NCBI GenBank assembly: GCA_905215815.1 | Contig: CAJMRN010000089.1 | Span: 1-6,817 of the forward strand | Reading direction: 5' to 3' | Source of the DNA: an uncultured bacterium | GTDB lineage: Bacteria > Actinomycetota > Coriobacteriia > Coriobacteriales > Coriobacteriaceae | Length of the DNA stretch: 6,817 nucleotides | In this document: piece after piece, positions 6,297 through 6,817 of the stretch | How the letters are laid out: each line of letters starts with the position of its first letter | Position numbering within the stretch: the stretch's first letter is position 1 | Translations under genes and position numbers: made by a program | The notes under the pieces: model-generated | Seen by the model: the letters and a program-made list of their open reading frames with translations, nothing else | What the model was told of the DNA's origin: nothing | The model's database searches: none

Positions 6297-6817
6297 TTAG
6301 CGGCAAAGCTCCTTGATGCGCGCAACGGCGCGTTCGATGTGTTCTTGCGGGGTGGAGGCTCCGGCGGTGATGCCGATGTGGCGCGCGCTGGCAAACCATG
6401 CGGCCTCGAGCTCGGAAGCTTCCTCGATGTGGTGCGTGTGCTCGCAGACGTCGGCGCAGATTTGCGCCAGGCGACGGGTGTTGCCCGAATTTTTGCCGCC
6501 CACCACGACCATGCAGTCGCAGCGGTTGGCAAGTGTGGCGGCTGCCTGTTGACGCTCACTCGTGGCGGCGCAGATGGTGTTGATCACGCGCAGTTCCTGC
6601 ACGCGCGGGGTGATGGAGGCCACAACCTCGGCCAGGTTCTGCGCGGTTTGGGTGGTCTGCACAACCAGGCCCACCTTGCCTTTGAGCGGAAGCGCGTCCG
6701 CATCGGCAGCGCAACTCACGACCTGCGCGTCATCGCCGGCATGGCCCAGAATGCCCTCGACCTCGGGGTGGCCTGGCTCGCCCACGACGATCACGCGGTC
6801 GCCGATGGTTGCGCCGT
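6297..6817 (-). CDS. ispH: 4-hydroxy-3-methylbut-2-enyl diphosphate reductase, C-terminal part (5' end beyond window)
   Basis: Last enzyme of the MEP isoprenoid pathway, a 4Fe-4S protein that reduces HMBPP to IPP and DMAPP in the cytoplasm. The frame is open to the right edge; 172 residues are visible of a usual 280-320. Conserved IspH elements, in order, are GEPGHPEVEG (substrate His and Glu, codons around 6753-6782), QTTQT, the third cluster cysteine in TICAATSERQ (Cys codon 6570-6572), GGKNSGNTRRL (substrate Ser/Asn) and GITAGASTP (substrate Ser). The first two cluster cysteines and the other active-site histidines would be in the missing N-terminal part. The protein ends KELCR followed by TAA, two bases before the next start. 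Nothing indicates fusion to ribosomal protein S1, as occurs in some Clostridia. Confidence 0.97.
   Translation of the reverse strand, partial: GATIGDRVIVVGEPGHPEVEGILGHAGDDAQVVSCAADADALPLKGKVGLVVQTTQTAQNLAEVVASITPRVQELRVINTICAATSERQQAAATLANRCDCMVVVGGKNSGNTRRLAQICADVCEHTHHIEEASELEAAWFASARHIGITAGASTPQEHIERAVARIKELCR
6309..6314 (-). promoter_or_regulatory. Distant ribosome binding site of the DUF512 gene
   Basis: AAGGAG lies inside the 3' end of ispH, 14 nt before the ATG at 6294, longer than the usual 5-10 nt. Because the ispH stop is only 2 nt from this ATG, reinitiation after ispH termination may contribute. It supports the choice of the 6294 start only moderately. Confidence 0.45.

Noticed and set aside
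6295..6399. N-terminal extension of the DUF512 protein from an ATG at 6399
   Set aside because: The added residues are Arg/His-rich, overlap ispH and precede the natural start of the protein. The 6294 ATG fits both the PDZ-like domain and the operon spacing.
1..6817. CRISPR array, mobile element, tRNA or riboswitch
   Set aside because: No direct-repeat array, transposase, inverted terminal repeats or RNA-gene signature was seen, and coding sequence fills essentially the whole window.

Overview
The window is a GC-rich bacterial segment (clearly above 55-60% GC by eye) in which every supported gene lies on the minus strand. Read 5'->3' on that strand, from the right edge to the left, the order is ispH (5' end outside the window), a PDZ/radical-SAM/DUF512 protein, der (engA), plsY, gpsA, rpe and a NifS/IscS-type cysteine desulfurase (3' end outside the window). 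Adjacent genes are separated by 2, 10, -8 (overlap), 9, 18 and 6 nt. No room is left for internal terminators or conventional promoters between genes, so this looks like the middle of one long polycistronic operon. No RNA gene, mobile element, CRISPR array or sizeable repeat was seen, and no gene-free stretch approaches 300 bases.

The organism is probably a high-GC, non-spore-forming relative of the clostridial/actinobacterial border, most likely a member of the Coriobacteriia such as Collinsella or Olsenella. This rests on the base composition, the MEP-pathway enzyme IspH, the acyl-phosphate-dependent acyltransferase PlsY, and the DUF512-der-plsY-gpsA gene order, which I recall from Clostridia. 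It is an inference, not a database result.

Region by region: 6297-6817 holds the C-terminal 172 residues of IspH, the last step of MEP isoprenoid synthesis. 4852-6294 encodes an uncharacterised Fe-S protein with an N-terminal PDZ-like domain, a CX3CX2C radical-SAM motif and a C-terminal DUF512 region. 3507-4841 encodes the double-GTPase ribosome assembly factor Der. 2831-3514 and 1814-2821 encode PlsY and GpsA, consecutive in metabolism: GpsA makes sn-glycerol-3-phosphate and PlsY acylates it to lysophosphatidic acid. 1124-1795 encodes ribulose-phosphate 3-epimerase. 1-1117 encodes the PLP-dependent cysteine desulfurase, which supplies sulfur for Fe-S clusters or tRNA thiolation.

The unit joins membrane-lipid and isoprenoid precursor synthesis, 50S maturation, pentose phosphate flux and sulfur mobilisation. 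IspH and the DUF512 protein are both expected to carry 4Fe-4S clusters, so a cysteine desulfurase in the same transcript is a plausible functional link. Most of the window is core metabolism. The only really undescribed component is the PDZ/radical-SAM/DUF512 protein.
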